Assembly: GCF_029983095.1 (NCBI RefSeq)
Contig: NZ_CP120467.1
Span: 676,501 to 740,500, forward strand
DNA: 64,000 bases
Direction of reading: 5' to 3'
DNA from: Enterococcus montenegrensis
GTDB lineage: Bacteria; Bacillota; Bacilli; Lactobacillales; Enterococcaceae
Positions 18,300 through 29,008 of this stretch are shown here, one piece after another. The notes below the pieces were generated by a model, which was not told where the DNA came from, made no database searches, and saw only the letters and a list, made by a program, of their open reading frames with translations. A program made the position numbers and the translations under genes. The stretch's first letter is position 1; each line of letters opens with the position of its first letter.

Positions 18300-19103
18300 A
18301 TGGCAGAAGCTGCTTTAAAAATTAGTGTGTTAGCCAGTGGTAGTTCTGGTAATTCTTTATATATTGAAAGCGGAAAAAAACGACTGCTAGTGGATGCCGG
18401 TCTTTCTGGCAAAAAAATTACATCTTTATTAGCAGAAGTAGGTAAAGATCCAGCGGACTTAGATGCAATACTAGTTACCCATGAACATCGCGATCACATT
18501 CATGGTGTGGGAGTATTGGCTAGAAAATATGGTCTGGATGTTTACGCCAATGAAGGAACTTGGCAAGCAATGGATGGTATGCTAGGTAAAATTGATGTCG
18601 CGCAAAAGCATATTTTTGAAATGGGGAAGGTTCTAACCTTTGGGGATATGGACGTTGAAAGTTTTGGCGTTTCTCACGATGCAGCGGCACCGCAATTTTA
18701 TCGTTTTCACAAAGACGGCAAATCTTTTGTAATGTTGACAGATACTGGTTATTGCAGTGATCATGTTCGTGGGATTATTCGCGATGCAGATGCATATTTA
18801 GTGGAAAGTAACCACGATTTGGAAATGTTGCGGATGGGACCTTATCCTTGGAGTTTAAAACAACGAATTTTAGGGGATCGAGGCCATTTGTCAAATGAAG
18901 ATGGTGCACTGGTTATGACAGATATCATCGGAGATAGCACGAAGAGAATTTACTTGGGGCATTTAAGTAAAGAAAACAATATGAAAGAGCTCGCCCATTT
19001 AACGATGAAAAATATTTTGAAAGAACATGATTTAGGTGTGGATTATAACTTTAAAATTTACGATACAGACCCAGATCAAGCCAGTGAATTGTTTGCAATT
19101 TAA
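18300..19103 (+). CDS. walJ: Metallo-beta-lactamase-fold protein WalJ (YycJ)
   Basis: 267-residue cytoplasmic MBL-fold hydrolase, in other species linked to DNA processing and co-ordination with cell division. Metal ligands His61, His63, Asp65 and His66 in VTHEHRDHIHGVG are intact, with SGSSGNSLYIE near the N-terminus and LGHLSKENN near the C-terminus. AAGGGAAG is upstream of ATG 18300. It is the last gene of walRKHIJ. In many Firmicutes an htrA protease gene follows; here a terminator and a convergent gene follow instead. Confidence 0.93.
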   Translation: MAEAALKISVLASGSSGNSLYIESGKKRLLVDAGLSGKKITSLLAEVGKDPADLDAILVTHEHRDHIHGVGVLARKYGLDVYANEGTWQAMDGMLGKIDVAQKHIFEMGKVLTFGDMDVESFGVSHDAAAPQFYRFHKDGKSFVMLTDTGYCSDHVRGIIRDADAYLVESNHDLEMLRMGPYPWSLKQRILGDRGHLSNEDGALVMTDIIGDSTKRIYLGHLSKENNMKELAHLTMKNILKEHDLGVDYNFKIYDTDPDQASELFAI

Positions 19104-19146
19104 GTATTGATATGAAAAAAGTCGTGAATAAACGACAGTTATATGT

Positions 19147-19182
19147 AAAAAAGCGGGGACAAAATTTTGTCTCCGCTTTTTT
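19147..19182 (+). terminator. Terminator of walRKHIJ
   Basis: AAAGCGGGGACAAAA / TTTTGTCTCCGCTTT stem with flanking A and T runs, able to work in both directions. Confidence 0.85.
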
Positions 19183-19237
19183 ATTGCTAAAGAGTAGATC
19201 AAGTTTATGCCGCTTTTTTAAGGGTCTAGCTTCATGG

Positions 19238-19338
19238 GCTAACGCTTTTAGGAATAAGGCGATATTTTCAAAAATTTGCGGAATAATTTCTAAAATTTCC
19301 GCGGAAATTTTTGAGAGCAAAGGGCGTTAGCGAAGTTT
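19238..19338. repeat. Nested inverted repeat of about 95 bp
   Basis: Outer arms GCTAACGC (19238-19245) and GCGTTAGC (19324-19331) are exact complements. Inside, TCAAAAATTTGCGGAA (19268-19283) pairs with TTCCGCGGAAATTTTTGA (19297-19314). GTTTTTTT follows on the + strand. It may be a second terminator, a miniature element or a structured RNA. Confidence 0.6.
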
Positions 19339-19340
19339 TT

Positions 19341-19979
19341 TTAATAATTTGTACTATCGCCAGCAATACTGATGTGAATATTCTTTTGTGGCTGTTTGAT
19401 TAAATCCATAACACCCTTCGCATAATCCGCCATGCTGACTTCACTTTTTCCAGCACTATCTTTTTCCAAGATATCTTCGTTGATTTGGTATTTACCAGTA
19501 AAAGGGGCATCATAGATAAAGTTTGCGGCAGGTGATACATAAGTCCAAACAACATCAGGAAATTCTTTTAACTCAGCCAATGATTGGGCCATATTTGACG
19601 CCGTTGGATGAATGGGAGAGCTGGCTGGAATGGTATCTAGCAAGCGTTTTGTTCGCTCTGTATTCAAATACAAAGAAGAAGCGCCGCCGACTACAATTAA
19701 CCAGACAGATGTTTTCCGCAAAATTTTAGCTAAATGAAGCAAGCTTGTTTTATGCATTTCTTCTCGTCCGTGGGGTGCGTTAAAAGCATCAATCACAATA
19801 TCAAAATCAGAGAGATCAGCAGTTGTTAAATCAAAAAGATCTTTTTTTAGCACGGGCACAGCTACTTGCAATTTTTCAGGGCTACGAACGATCGCTGTAA
19901 CATCATAATGATCGTCTAATGCCGCTTTTAGTAGATGACTGCCGACATGACCTGTGGCTCCAATAATTCCAATTTTCAT
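19341..19979 (-). CDS. NAD(P)-binding protein, atypical SDR / NmrA-like
   Basis: 212-residue cytoplasmic protein with an N-terminal Rossmann motif GIIGATGHVGSHL and the acidic/basic pattern of an NAD(P)H-binding fold. VVGGASSLY is in the position of the family's conserved strand. There is no YxxxK pair, as is usual for this atypical SDR branch (YwnB/NmrA-like). Substrate is unknown. ATG 19979 has GGAGG upstream on the reverse strand. It is convergent with walJ across the nested inverted repeat. Confidence 0.8.
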   Translation of the reverse strand: MKIGIIGATGHVGSHLLKAALDDHYDVTAIVRSPEKLQVAVPVLKKDLFDLTTADLSDFDIVIDAFNAPHGREEMHKTSLLHLAKILRKTSVWLIVVGGASSLYLNTERTKRLLDTIPASSPIHPTASNMAQSLAELKEFPDVVWTYVSPAANFIYDAPFTGKYQINEDILEKDSAGKSEVSMADYAKGVMDLIKQPQKNIHISIAGDSTNY

Positions 19980-20073
19980 TAAAACGCCTCCTTAAAAATA
20001 AAAAACCACTACATCCTTTATTTTAGCGGTTAGCTACTTTTTTTGCTAAAAAAAAGCCTGTTAAAATAAAGGA

Positions 20074-20700
20074 TTAAAGTGTAAAGCGCAATACTTGAAT
20101 AAGCAATACTAAAATATTAGCACCGCAATGACTAAGGATGGCCGTTTTAATTGAACCTGTCTTGACGAAAATAAAGGATAAAAAGCAACCTAAAATAAAG
20201 TAGACTAAAATATCACTATCGGTGTGAACCAGCGCAAACGCTGCTGCACTAAATAAAATTGCCAAAGGTAAAGAAAAATATTCACCAAAAAAGCCAATAC
20301 AAGCCCGTCTAAAAACGAGTTCTTCCATAATGGGACCACAGATAGTGGCTATAACTGCAAAAATAGGCCGCTGCCACAAAACTTCCATCATATTGAGACT
20401 GCGATTAAAATTATTTTTTATACTAAAAAAAGTTTCGATATAGCCAGTGATGCCGATTAATAAGACGGTCAATAAAATACCAATCAGTCCGGTGAGAATA
20501 ATTTTTTTTCGACTCATCGGATTTTTTTCAAAGGATAAAGGCGGAACTTTTTGGTATAAAAAAATTAGAACACCAGTGCCGATTAAATAAGATAAACCAG
20601 CAGTGAGGGTCTCACCGTTGTTTATTTTAATAATAGCAGGAATTAAAAAAACGAAAGCATAACATAAAATTGATGAAAAGCTATATTTAATTTGTGACAT
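20074..20700 (-). CDS. CPBP family intramembrane metalloprotease
   Basis: 208-residue membrane protein with about six membrane segments. The three CPBP/Abi motifs are intact: EELVFRR (Glu126, Glu127, Arg131), FALVH (His159) and ILSHCGAN (His191, Asn195). Members process membrane proteins or confer bacteriocin self-immunity in lactic acid bacteria; no bacteriocin gene is nearby, so the role is open. GGAG lies upstream of ATG 20700 on the reverse strand. Confidence 0.87.
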   Translation of the reverse strand: MSQIKYSFSSILCYAFVFLIPAIIKINNGETLTAGLSYLIGTGVLIFLYQKVPPLSFEKNPMSRKKIILTGLIGILLTVLLIGITGYIETFFSIKNNFNRSLNMMEVLWQRPIFAVIATICGPIMEELVFRRACIGFFGEYFSLPLAILFSAAAFALVHTDSDILVYFILGCFLSFIFVKTGSIKTAILSHCGANILVLLIQVLRFTL

Positions 20701-20809
20701 TTAACTACTCCTTTAGTTGTCTAATAAAAGTATACCTGAATCATTTTCGCAAGACAATTACTTCGGAAAATAGGCAAAATTTCTTCAATAAAAAAACAAG
20801 GGAAAAAAC

Positions 20810-20838
20810 TTGCATTGTGGGGGTAAAATGAGTAATAT
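20810..20838 (+). promoter_or_regulatory. groESL promoter
   Basis: TTGCAT (20810-20815), 17-base spacer, TAATAT (20833-20838), just upstream of the CIRCE operator. Confidence 0.8.
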
Positions 20839-20850
20839 AGTTCTTGTAGG

Positions 20851-20877
20851 TTAGCACTCAACTATTGAGAGTGCTAA
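20851..20877 (+). promoter_or_regulatory. CIRCE operator (HrcA-binding)
   Basis: Exact consensus TTAGCACTC, nine bases, GAGTGCTAA, placed at the start of the groESL transcript. It implies repression by HrcA under normal growth and induction by heat. Confidence 0.97.
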
Positions 20878-20905
20878 TACATGAAAATTGATGGAGGGAT
20901 TTATC

Positions 20906-21190
20906 GTGTTAAAACCATTAGGTGATCGCGTGATCATTGAAGTCGCAAAAGAAGAAGAAAAATCTGTAGGCGGAATCGTGTTAGCATCAGCTGCACAAGA
21001 AAAACCACAAACAGGTACAGTTATCGCTGTTGGTGAAGGCCGCTTTTTAGAAAATGGTGAAAAAGCCGCAATCCCAGTTGTTGTGGGAGACCAAGTAATG
21101 TTTGAAAAATATGCTGGTTCAGAAGTGAAATATGAAGGCAAAGAATATTTAATTGTTAATGGTAAAGATATTATCGCTATTGTGGAATAA
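20906..21190 (+). CDS. groES: Co-chaperonin GroES
   Basis: Ten-kilodalton lid of the GroEL chaperonin. 94 residues from GTG 20906, beginning [12 protein letters not shown] after the initiator, the standard GroES length and start; GGAGG at about 20892 is upstream. In-frame ATGs at 20888 and 20891 lie on the ribosome site and would add residues not found in the family. The mobile loop and [18 protein letters not shown] are conserved. It forms an operon with groEL under CIRCE control. Confidence 0.97.
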   Translation: MLKPLGDRVIIEVAKEEEKSVGGIVLASAAQEKPQTGTVIAVGEGRFLENGEKAAIPVVVGDQVMFEKYAGSEVKYEGKEYLIVNGKDIIAIVE

Positions 21191-21219
21191 TCACACAAAA
21201 AACGTTATAAAAAAATTAA

Positions 21220-22860
<1,641 letters not shown>

Positions 22861-22871
22861 TTTTTAACACT

Positions 22872-22909
22872 AAAAAAGTGATGATCTCTCAGGGATCATC
22901 ACTTTTTTT
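22872..22909 (+). terminator. Terminator of groESL
   Basis: AAAAAAGTGATGATC / GATCATCACTTTTTTT with a short loop, working in both directions. Confidence 0.88.
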
Positions 22910-22977
22910 ATCCTTCAGTTAAAAGGGTGGCGAAATTTAAAGAACATTCATCAAAAAAATTTGAAGTAAAGACTGTT

Positions 22978-23742
22978 CTATTCTTTGGTATAGTGGTAAA
23001 TAATGTCGTGCATAATATCTACAACATCGGCTTCAACGTGGTCGTTGTAGTAGGCTGCAAAGCGTTCATCGGCAACATACAAGTCGGCTAGACCGCGATG
23101 ATACGCAGAATTGTAAAAAGGAGCGGCGATTTGTAGCCAAGTTTTGTGAGCATTAAAAACATTTTTTGAAATACTGCTGTCTAAATCAATTTTTTCTGCT
23201 TGAGACAAGATTTTTAAATTCGCAAATAGCGCAGTTTGAGCTGCTTGCATTTTTTCATATTGTTCTTTGGTCAAATGTGACCAGTTATCATTGGCGGAAT
23301 TAACGGCTTGTTCCCCATACTTTTCACGAATCTCTTTTCCATAGCGTTGCTCGTTTTCTTCAATTTGTTTGGCTTTAAAAGCTGCAAATTTTTCACTATC
23401 TTTCATGTGTTCTCCTCCTTTGTAATAAACCAATGTTTGAGAAAGAGTCTGAACCATTTCATTCAGCTGCGCTTGTTGGGTTAAAAGCGCTTGGTATTGT
23501 TCTTCAAGCAAAGCGAAACGTTCTGCTTGGGGGAGGTTCATCACTGCTTTAATTTTAGCCAAAGTAAAGCCAAAACTCTTAAAAAATAAAATTTGCTGCA
23601 ATTTATCCACCGCAGCACGGTCGTAATAGCGGTAATCAGAATTAGGTTGACGTGACGCTTTTAGTAAACCAATTTGATCGTAATAACGCAGCGTCCGGTT
23701 GGAAATTTTTGCTAGTTTGGCTAATTCATTAATCGTATACAT
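22978..23742 (-). CDS. MerR family regulator with TipAS-like domain
   Basis: 254-residue regulator. The MerR helix-turn-helix is at the N-terminus (YTINELAKLAKISNRTLRYY, then DQIGLL), followed by a coiled-coil dimerisation helix (about 75-110) and a C-terminal TipAS-like domain (about 135-250) that in TipA binds thiopeptide antibiotics. ATG 23742 follows GGAGG on the reverse strand; an upstream ATG at 23772 is less likely. It is convergent with groEL, and no target gene is adjacent, so it may regulate itself or a distant gene. Confidence 0.85.
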   Translation of the reverse strand: MYTINELAKLAKISNRTLRYYDQIGLLKASRQPNSDYRYYDRAAVDKLQQILFFKSFGFTLAKIKAVMNLPQAERFALLEEQYQALLTQQAQLNEMVQTLSQTLVYYKGGEHMKDSEKFAAFKAKQIEENEQRYGKEIREKYGEQAVNSANDNWSHLTKEQYEKMQAAQTALFANLKILSQAEKIDLDSSISKNVFNAHKTWLQIAAPFYNSAYHRGLADLYVADERFAAYYNDHVEADVVDIMHDIIYHYTKE

Positions 23743-24059
23743 GAGTAATCCTCCTGCTTTTTGTTGTTTCATCCCATTTCTCTTTTACAGCATAAGGGTT
23801 GACGCAACGTAAAGGTCAAGTTTTTTCTAATAAATTATTTTGGACACTGATCACAAAGTAAAATGCGCCTATAAGTGACTAAATAGAACTTTAAAAGATA
23901 AAGCTAGTTGGATGGTAATGTGTTTTAAAATTCTCTTGTTTCATAATTTAAGCAAACTTTCTTCGCTAAAGTTGAAAACAAATTATGTTATAATATCAAT
24001 GAGTAAAGGTTATGACAGTGTTAGTGTATAGTTGAATTTCACTTGAAAGGAAAGATGTT

Positions 24060-24416
24060 ATGAAAATAATCGAAACACCAGTAAATAAAAATTTGAATTT
24101 AGAAACATTTTATCCTAATATTACCAAATTTGTTTTTGGCAAGACGGCAATTAAATATTACAAATTATATTCAGCTGATCGTACGCAAATCATTTATGCT
24201 GATACCTATGACAAGGTTCGGCTAATTTTGATTAACGATCACAAGAAAATTCGTAAAGAAGAAGTCGATACAATTATTCATCGTTTGTTAAAAGTGGATC
24301 GTCACGCTGTTTTTGTTGATGTGAACATTAAACAAAAAATGCAAGAATCAGGCAGTAAATTCTCCAAACCCCGTAAAGATATTATCTTAGTCGAGTATAC
24401 GCCTTTAGAAAACTAA
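24060..24416 (+). CDS. Uncharacterised DUF1827-like protein
   Basis: 118-residue soluble protein, probably of the DUF1827 family found in enterococci and lactobacilli. Recognisable features are YYKLYSADRTQIIYADTYDK and RKEEVDTIIHRLL. No catalytic motif, signal peptide or membrane segment is seen. GAAAGGAAAG lies upstream of ATG 24060, a TATAAT box is near 23989, and a terminator follows, so it is a single-gene unit. Function unknown. Confidence 0.7.
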   Translation: MKIIETPVNKNLNLETFYPNITKFVFGKTAIKYYKLYSADRTQIIYADTYDKVRLILINDHKKIRKEEVDTIIHRLLKVDRHAVFVDVNIKQKMQESGSKFSKPRKDIILVEYTPLEN

Positions 24417-24502
24417 ACATATCCGCATTAAGTTTGATTGCATCATCCTACAACAATAATTTTAGTTTAGTCTTTAAGAATATCTAAAAAAGTATAGAGC
24501 TA

Positions 24503-24539
24503 AAAAGAGGTAAGAGCAGTCTCTTATTCTCTTTTTTTT
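24503..24539 (+). terminator. Terminator after the DUF1827-like gene
   Basis: AAAGAGGTAAGAG / CTCTTATTCTCTTT hairpin with eight T. Confidence 0.75.
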
Positions 24540-24630
24540 GCTGTCAATCTAAGAAAAAGCGTGATTTTCCTATCTTTTTGCGTTTTTTTGATATAATGGA
24601 AGGCATAAAATATCTTGAGGAGTTTAACTG

Positions 24631-26112
24631 ATGCAAAAATTATATCCTGACGACAGCTTAACGCTGCATACAGATTTATATCAATTGAATATGATGAAAA
24701 CTTACTGGGAATTAGGACGCGCCGATCGTCATGCTGTTTTCGAGTGTTATTTTCGTGAGATGCCTTTTAAAACGGGGTATGCGATTTTTGCCGGGTTGGA
24801 GCGGTTTGTCCACTACTTAGAAAATTTACAATTTACAGAAAGTGATATTGCCTATTTAAGAGAAGTTACAGGCTATCCGGAAGCGTTTTTGGATTACTTG
24901 GCAGACTTTAAATTCAGCTGTACAGTGCGTTCAGCATTAGAAGGGGACTTGGTCTTTAGTAATGAACCTATCGTCCAAATTGAAGGACCGTTGGCACAAG
25001 CGCAGTTAATTGAAACCGCCCTTTTGAACATGGTGAATTTTCAGACGTTAATTGCTACGAAAGCCGCTCGAATTAAATCCGTTATTGGAGACGATCCTTT
25101 GTTAGAGTTTGGTTCACGCCGAGCACAAGAAGTTGATGCGGCATTTTGGGGAACTCGTGCTGCGTTTATTGGGGGCGCAGATGCCACAAGTAATGTGCGA
25201 GCTGGGAAAATTTTTGGTATTCCTGCAAGTGGAACCCACGCCCATTCCTTAGTTCAATCTTATGGCAATGACTATGATGCCTTTATGGCTTATGCTAAAA
25301 CCCATAAAGATTGTGTTTTCTTAGTGGATACTTATGATACTTTAAAACTTGGTGTTCCAGCGGCAATTAAAGTAGCCAAAGAATTAGGGGACGAAATTAA
25401 TTTCTTAGGTGTTCGAATTGACTCTGGAGATATGGCCTACATCTCTAAAAAAGTTCGGGAACAACTAGATGAAGCTGGTTTTACGCAAGCAAAAGTCTAT
25501 GCTTCAAATGATCTCGATGAAAACACCATCTTAAGTTTGAAAATGCAAAAAGCTAAAATTGACGTATGGGGTGTGGGGACAAAACTTATCACCGCTTATG
25601 ATCAACCAGCTTTAGGTGCCGTTTATAAATTAGTTTCCATTGAAGATGACAATGGCAAAATGGTAGACACGATTAAACTTTCATCAAATGCAGAAAAAGT
25701 CACGACCCCTGGGAAAAAGCAAGTGTGGCGGATTAATCGTAATAAAGATGGGAAATCTGAAGGCGACTATATCACGCTCTGGGATGAAGATCCACGGGAA
25801 GAAGAAGAAATTTTTATGTTCCATCCAGTCCACACTTTTATCAATAAAACTGTTCGCGATTTTAGTGCGCGGCCTGTTTTACAAGAAATTTTTCATGCTG
25901 GTAAATTAGTCTATGACTTGCCAGATTTGGAGCATATTAAAGCTTATGCCCATGAATGTCTAGATTCTTTATGGGATGAATACAAACGTGACTTGAACCC
26001 ACAACAATATCCAGTAGATTTATCTACCGATTGTTGGAATCATAAAATGGCAATTATGGAAAAAGTTCGCAAATCTGTGGCGGCTGTAACAAAAGAGGAG
26101 GGACGTTTTTAA
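24631..26112 (+). CDS. pncB: Nicotinate phosphoribosyltransferase
   Basis: Converts nicotinate and PRPP to nicotinate mononucleotide, the first step of NAD salvage. 493 residues. Motifs are [17 protein letters not shown] at the start, EFGSRRAQ (phosphate/nicotinate site), FLVDTYDTL and [19 protein letters not shown] is upstream of ATG 24631. The stop overlaps the start of nadE (TAATG), so the two NAD genes are coupled. Confidence 0.96.
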   Translation: MQKLYPDDSLTLHTDLYQLNMMKTYWELGRADRHAVFECYFREMPFKTGYAIFAGLERFVHYLENLQFTESDIAYLREVTGYPEAFLDYLADFKFSCTVRSALEGDLVFSNEPIVQIEGPLAQAQLIETALLNMVNFQTLIATKAARIKSVIGDDPLLEFGSRRAQEVDAAFWGTRAAFIGGADATSNVRAGKIFGIPASGTHAHSLVQSYGNDYDAFMAYAKTHKDCVFLVDTYDTLKLGVPAAIKVAKELGDEINFLGVRIDSGDMAYISKKVREQLDEAGFTQAKVYASNDLDENTILSLKMQKAKIDVWGVGTKLITAYDQPALGAVYKLVSIEDDNGKMVDTIKLSSNAEKVTTPGKKQVWRINRNKDGKSEGDYITLWDEDPREEEEIFMFHPVHTFINKTVRDFSARPVLQEIFHAGKLVYDLPDLEHIKAYAHECLDSLWDEYKRDLNPQQYPVDLSTDCWNHKMAIMEKVRKSVAAVTKEEGRF

Positions 26113-26933
26113 TGTCTTTACAAACAGAAATTATCAAAGAATTAGGCGTTAAGGCAACAATTGATCCAAAAGAAGAAATTAGAGTGAGTGTTGACTTTTT
26201 AAAAGCTTATTTAAAACGTAATCCTTTTTTAAAATCATTGGTTTTGGGAATTAGTGGCGGACAAGATTCTAGTTTAGCGGGAAGATTAGCTCAATTGGCG
26301 CTTACAGAATTACGAGAGGAGACTGGGGTTAATTATCAATTTATCGCAGTCCGCTTGCCTTATGGTACCCAAGCCGACGAAGCCGATGCACAAATGGCAC
26401 TAGATTTTATAAAACCCGATGTTTTTCTAACTGTGAATATTAAAGCAGCTGTTGATGGGCAAGTGAAGGCCTTAAATGAAGCTGGCGTTGAAGTTTCGGA
26501 TTTTAATAAAGGCAACATCAAAGCTCGGCAGCGGATGATTACGCAATACGCAATTGCCGGAGCAAATAGCGGCGCTGTGATTGGTACTGACCATGCGGCC
26601 GAAAATATTACCGGTTTTTTTACCAAGTTTGGTGATGGTGGTGCTGATATTTTACCTTTATTTCGTTTAAACAAACGTCAAGGCAAATTGTTGTTAAAAG
26701 AATTAGGAGCGCCAGAAGCCTTGTATTTGAAAGTTCCAACGGCAGATTTAGAAGATGACAAACCCCTCATTGCCGATGAAGCAGCACTTGGGGTGACCTA
26801 TGATGAAATTGATGATTATTTAGAAGGAAAAACAATTTCAAAAAGTGCTCAAGCAACAATTGAATCTTGGTGGGCAAAAGGACAACACAAGCGCCACTTA
26901 CCGATTACAGTTTTCGATGATTTTTGGAAGTAA
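26112..26933 (+). CDS. nadE: Ammonia-dependent NAD+ synthetase
   Basis: Amidates deamido-NAD to NAD+ using ATP and ammonia. 273 residues, the size of the ammonia-dependent form with no glutaminase domain. The PP-loop [17 protein letters not shown], the [11 protein letters not shown] stretch and the [20 protein letters not shown] motif are intact. ATG 26112 shares a base with the pncB stop. Confidence 0.96.
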   Translation: MSLQTEIIKELGVKATIDPKEEIRVSVDFLKAYLKRNPFLKSLVLGISGGQDSSLAGRLAQLALTELREETGVNYQFIAVRLPYGTQADEADAQMALDFIKPDVFLTVNIKAAVDGQVKALNEAGVEVSDFNKGNIKARQRMITQYAIAGANSGAVIGTDHAAENITGFFTKFGDGGADILPLFRLNKRQGKLLLKELGAPEALYLKVPTADLEDDKPLIADEAALGVTYDEIDDYLEGKTISKSAQATIESWWAKGQHKRHLPITVFDDFWK

Positions 26934-26986
26934 AATAAGATTACGATGGTGTAAATTAATTTTTAATTAAAATGAACCCCTCCCTT

Positions 26987-27015
26987 TTGCTATATAACTT
27001 GGTTTATTTTATACT
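26987..27015 (+). promoter_or_regulatory. Promoter of candidate small RNA
   Basis: TTGCTA (26987-26992), a 17-base spacer and TATACT (27010-27015), with a predicted start near 27022. Confidence 0.6.
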
Positions 27016-27021
27016 AAAAGT

Positions 27022-27085
27022 GGAGTTTTGGGGAAGACTCCGTCAACAACGGCTAGAGGATACCAGTTTGGTTCCTCTTTTTTTT
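27022..27085 (+). ncRNA. Candidate small RNA or attenuated leader, about 64 nt
   Basis: Directly downstream of a good promoter lie three hairpins in a row: GGAGTTTT-GGGG-AAGACTCC, CCGTCAACAACGG, and the terminator AGAGGA / TCCTCT followed by eight T. No ATG-started frame of useful length is inside. It could be a free small RNA or a leader controlling the LTA-synthase-like gene 110 bases further on. It does not match a T-box, preQ1 or other riboswitch core that I can recognise. Confidence 0.5.
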
Positions 27086-27194
27086 GTCCTTTTTTAAATT
27101 TTCCATAGTTTCTTTACACCCGTAAAACAAACCGCTAAAATAAAGGCTACGAAAATAAATTGTTTAACAAAAACAACGAATAGAAGGTTTCTTC

Positions 27195-28988
27195 ATGAAA
27201 AAAATGAAATATGTTTTAGCTGGTGTGGCCGTTTTTTTACTGATCATCATCAGCAATTTATATTTGCAGTGGTGTCAAAATAATTTATCACTGGATTTAG
27301 CTTTGAAATTTGCTTTTTCTTGGCATACAGCCAAATTTTTCCTTGGTAGTTTGGTTTTACTGGCAGTCTATGGCATTTTTGCCACAATTGCAGGTTCGCT
27401 TTTATTTGGGGGCATATTTTATAGTATCGCCATTGGACTTTTAGGCTTTGCTGACTTACAAAAAATGACCGCCAGACAAGAACCTATTTATCCCGATGAT
27501 TTAAAGATGTTAGGGCAATTAGGTGTTTTAAAAGATCTGGTGGGTTGGCCAGTCTTTCTGATGGCACTCCTTGCCATTTTTGTAGCAGTTATTGCACTAG
27601 GTTACAGTATTTATCGCAGCCGTAAATTGTCTTTTACCGATCAAATCATTCGCGGTGTTGTCTTTTTACTTAGTTTATCTTTTTTAGTTTATGCTAGTCA
27701 TTTTAACTCCAATGACAATTTATTAAGAAAGGCATACAATAAAACGGCTCTTTGGATTCCGTATTCGCAAAAAATGAATTACTATAATGTCGGTTTTGTT
27801 GGCGGTTTTTTATATAATTTAAGAGTAGAAGCAATGACTAAGCCAAAAGATTATTCTAAAGAGAAAGTCACAGAAGTTGTAAAGAAATACCAAGGTGAAA
27901 AAGGCAGCGAAGAAAAACCGAATATTATTTACGTGATGTCAGAAAGTTTCTCTGATCCGGCACATTTAAAAGGCGTAAAATATAGCGGTGAACCATTGGC
28001 TGATTATTATGCAGTGGCCAATAAAACGTATAGTGGAAAAATGTTATCGCAAAATTATGGTGGCGGCACTGCCAATATTGAATTCGAAGCTTTAACCAGT
28101 TTTAGTATGGAATTATTAAATGCCCAAATGACAACACCATACACGCTACTTGTTCCTAAACTACAGCAATTACCTTCCATTGTGTCGTTAACAAAAGAGC
28201 AAGGTTATCAAACAACCGCTATTCACCCTTATGATACATCAATGTATAAGCGCAAAGATGTATATAAAATTTTAGGCTTTGACCGTTTTTTAGACCAAGA
28301 TACAATGAAATACCAAAATAAAATTGAAAATAATCCCTATATCTCCGATGAGTCAGCTTATGACGAAATTTTATCCATTTTAAAAAAGGGAAAAACGCCC
28401 CAATTTATTCACTTGGTGACAATGCAAACCCATATGCCTTACGGAAATAAATATGGAAATATTCCCTATCAAGTAAACGCAGAGGGAAATACCTCAGCCA
28501 TTGCCAATTACTTACAAGATATTGCCTATAGCGCTGAGGCGTTGCAAAGTTTTACTGAAGCGGTGAAAAAATTGCCGCGACGAACCCTCGTTGTTTTTTG
28601 GGGGGATCATCTGCCAGGGATATATTCAGACGCCATTCAAAAAGCAAATAGTGGTACGAACCTACATGAAACGCAGTTTTTGATTTTTGATTCGGCCGAA
28701 AAGTTAGCAAAAAGTAATCAGCATGATGTTATTACAAGTCCTTTTTATTTTGCGCCTAATTTACTTTTGCAAGCAGGTCTTGGTGTAACACCTTATTATG
28801 CCATGCTTTTGAAGTTGGAAGAAACATTGCCAGCTTTTGAAAAAAATATGTATTTAAAACAAGGAAATTGGCAGAAAAATTTAACACTTACCGGTGCAAA
28901 AAAAGACGTTTATGAAGATTATCGGTTAATTCAATACGATATTTTAGCTGGTAAGCAATATAGTTTAAAAACTGATTTTTTTAAATAG
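27195..28988 (+). CDS. LTA synthase family protein (phosphoglycerol transferase)
   Basis: Membrane enzyme of the alkaline-phosphatase/sulfatase fold that moves glycerol-phosphate between lipids or onto wall polymers. 597 residues. Five N-terminal membrane segments (about 5-170) are followed by an extracellular catalytic domain. Conserved metal-site residues are Glu250 in IIYVMSESFSDP, the catalytic Thr292 in GGGTANIEFEAL and the DH pair in VVFWGDHLPG. ATG 27195 with AGAAGG upstream. It is more divergent than the main LtaS type, so it may be a primase-like or modifying paralogue. The TtcA-like gene follows 20 bases later. Confidence 0.87.
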   Translation: MKKMKYVLAGVAVFLLIIISNLYLQWCQNNLSLDLALKFAFSWHTAKFFLGSLVLLAVYGIFATIAGSLLFGGIFYSIAIGLLGFADLQKMTARQEPIYPDDLKMLGQLGVLKDLVGWPVFLMALLAIFVAVIALGYSIYRSRKLSFTDQIIRGVVFLLSLSFLVYASHFNSNDNLLRKAYNKTALWIPYSQKMNYYNVGFVGGFLYNLRVEAMTKPKDYSKEKVTEVVKKYQGEKGSEEKPNIIYVMSESFSDPAHLKGVKYSGEPLADYYAVANKTYSGKMLSQNYGGGTANIEFEALTSFSMELLNAQMTTPYTLLVPKLQQLPSIVSLTKEQGYQTTAIHPYDTSMYKRKDVYKILGFDRFLDQDTMKYQNKIENNPYISDESAYDEILSILKKGKTPQFIHLVTMQTHMPYGNKYGNIPYQVNAEGNTSAIANYLQDIAYSAEALQSFTEAVKKLPRRTLVVFWGDHLPGIYSDAIQKANSGTNLHETQFLIFDSAEKLAKSNQHDVITSPFYFAPNLLLQAGLGVTPYYAMLLKLEETLPAFEKNMYLKQGNWQKNLTLTGAKKDVYEDYRLIQYDILAGKQYSLKTDFFK

Positions 28989-29008
28989 TCGATTGATAAG
29001 GAGCTAGT

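Noticed and set aside
19112..19330. Open frame of 72 codons after walJ on the + strand
   Set aside because: It reads straight through the walJ terminator and the nested inverted repeat, has no ribosome site and no protein-like pattern.
26987..27085. Riboswitch or T-box upstream of the LTA-synthase-like gene
   Set aside because: No T-box core, specifier loop or known riboswitch consensus could be matched; kept only as a small-RNA candidate.
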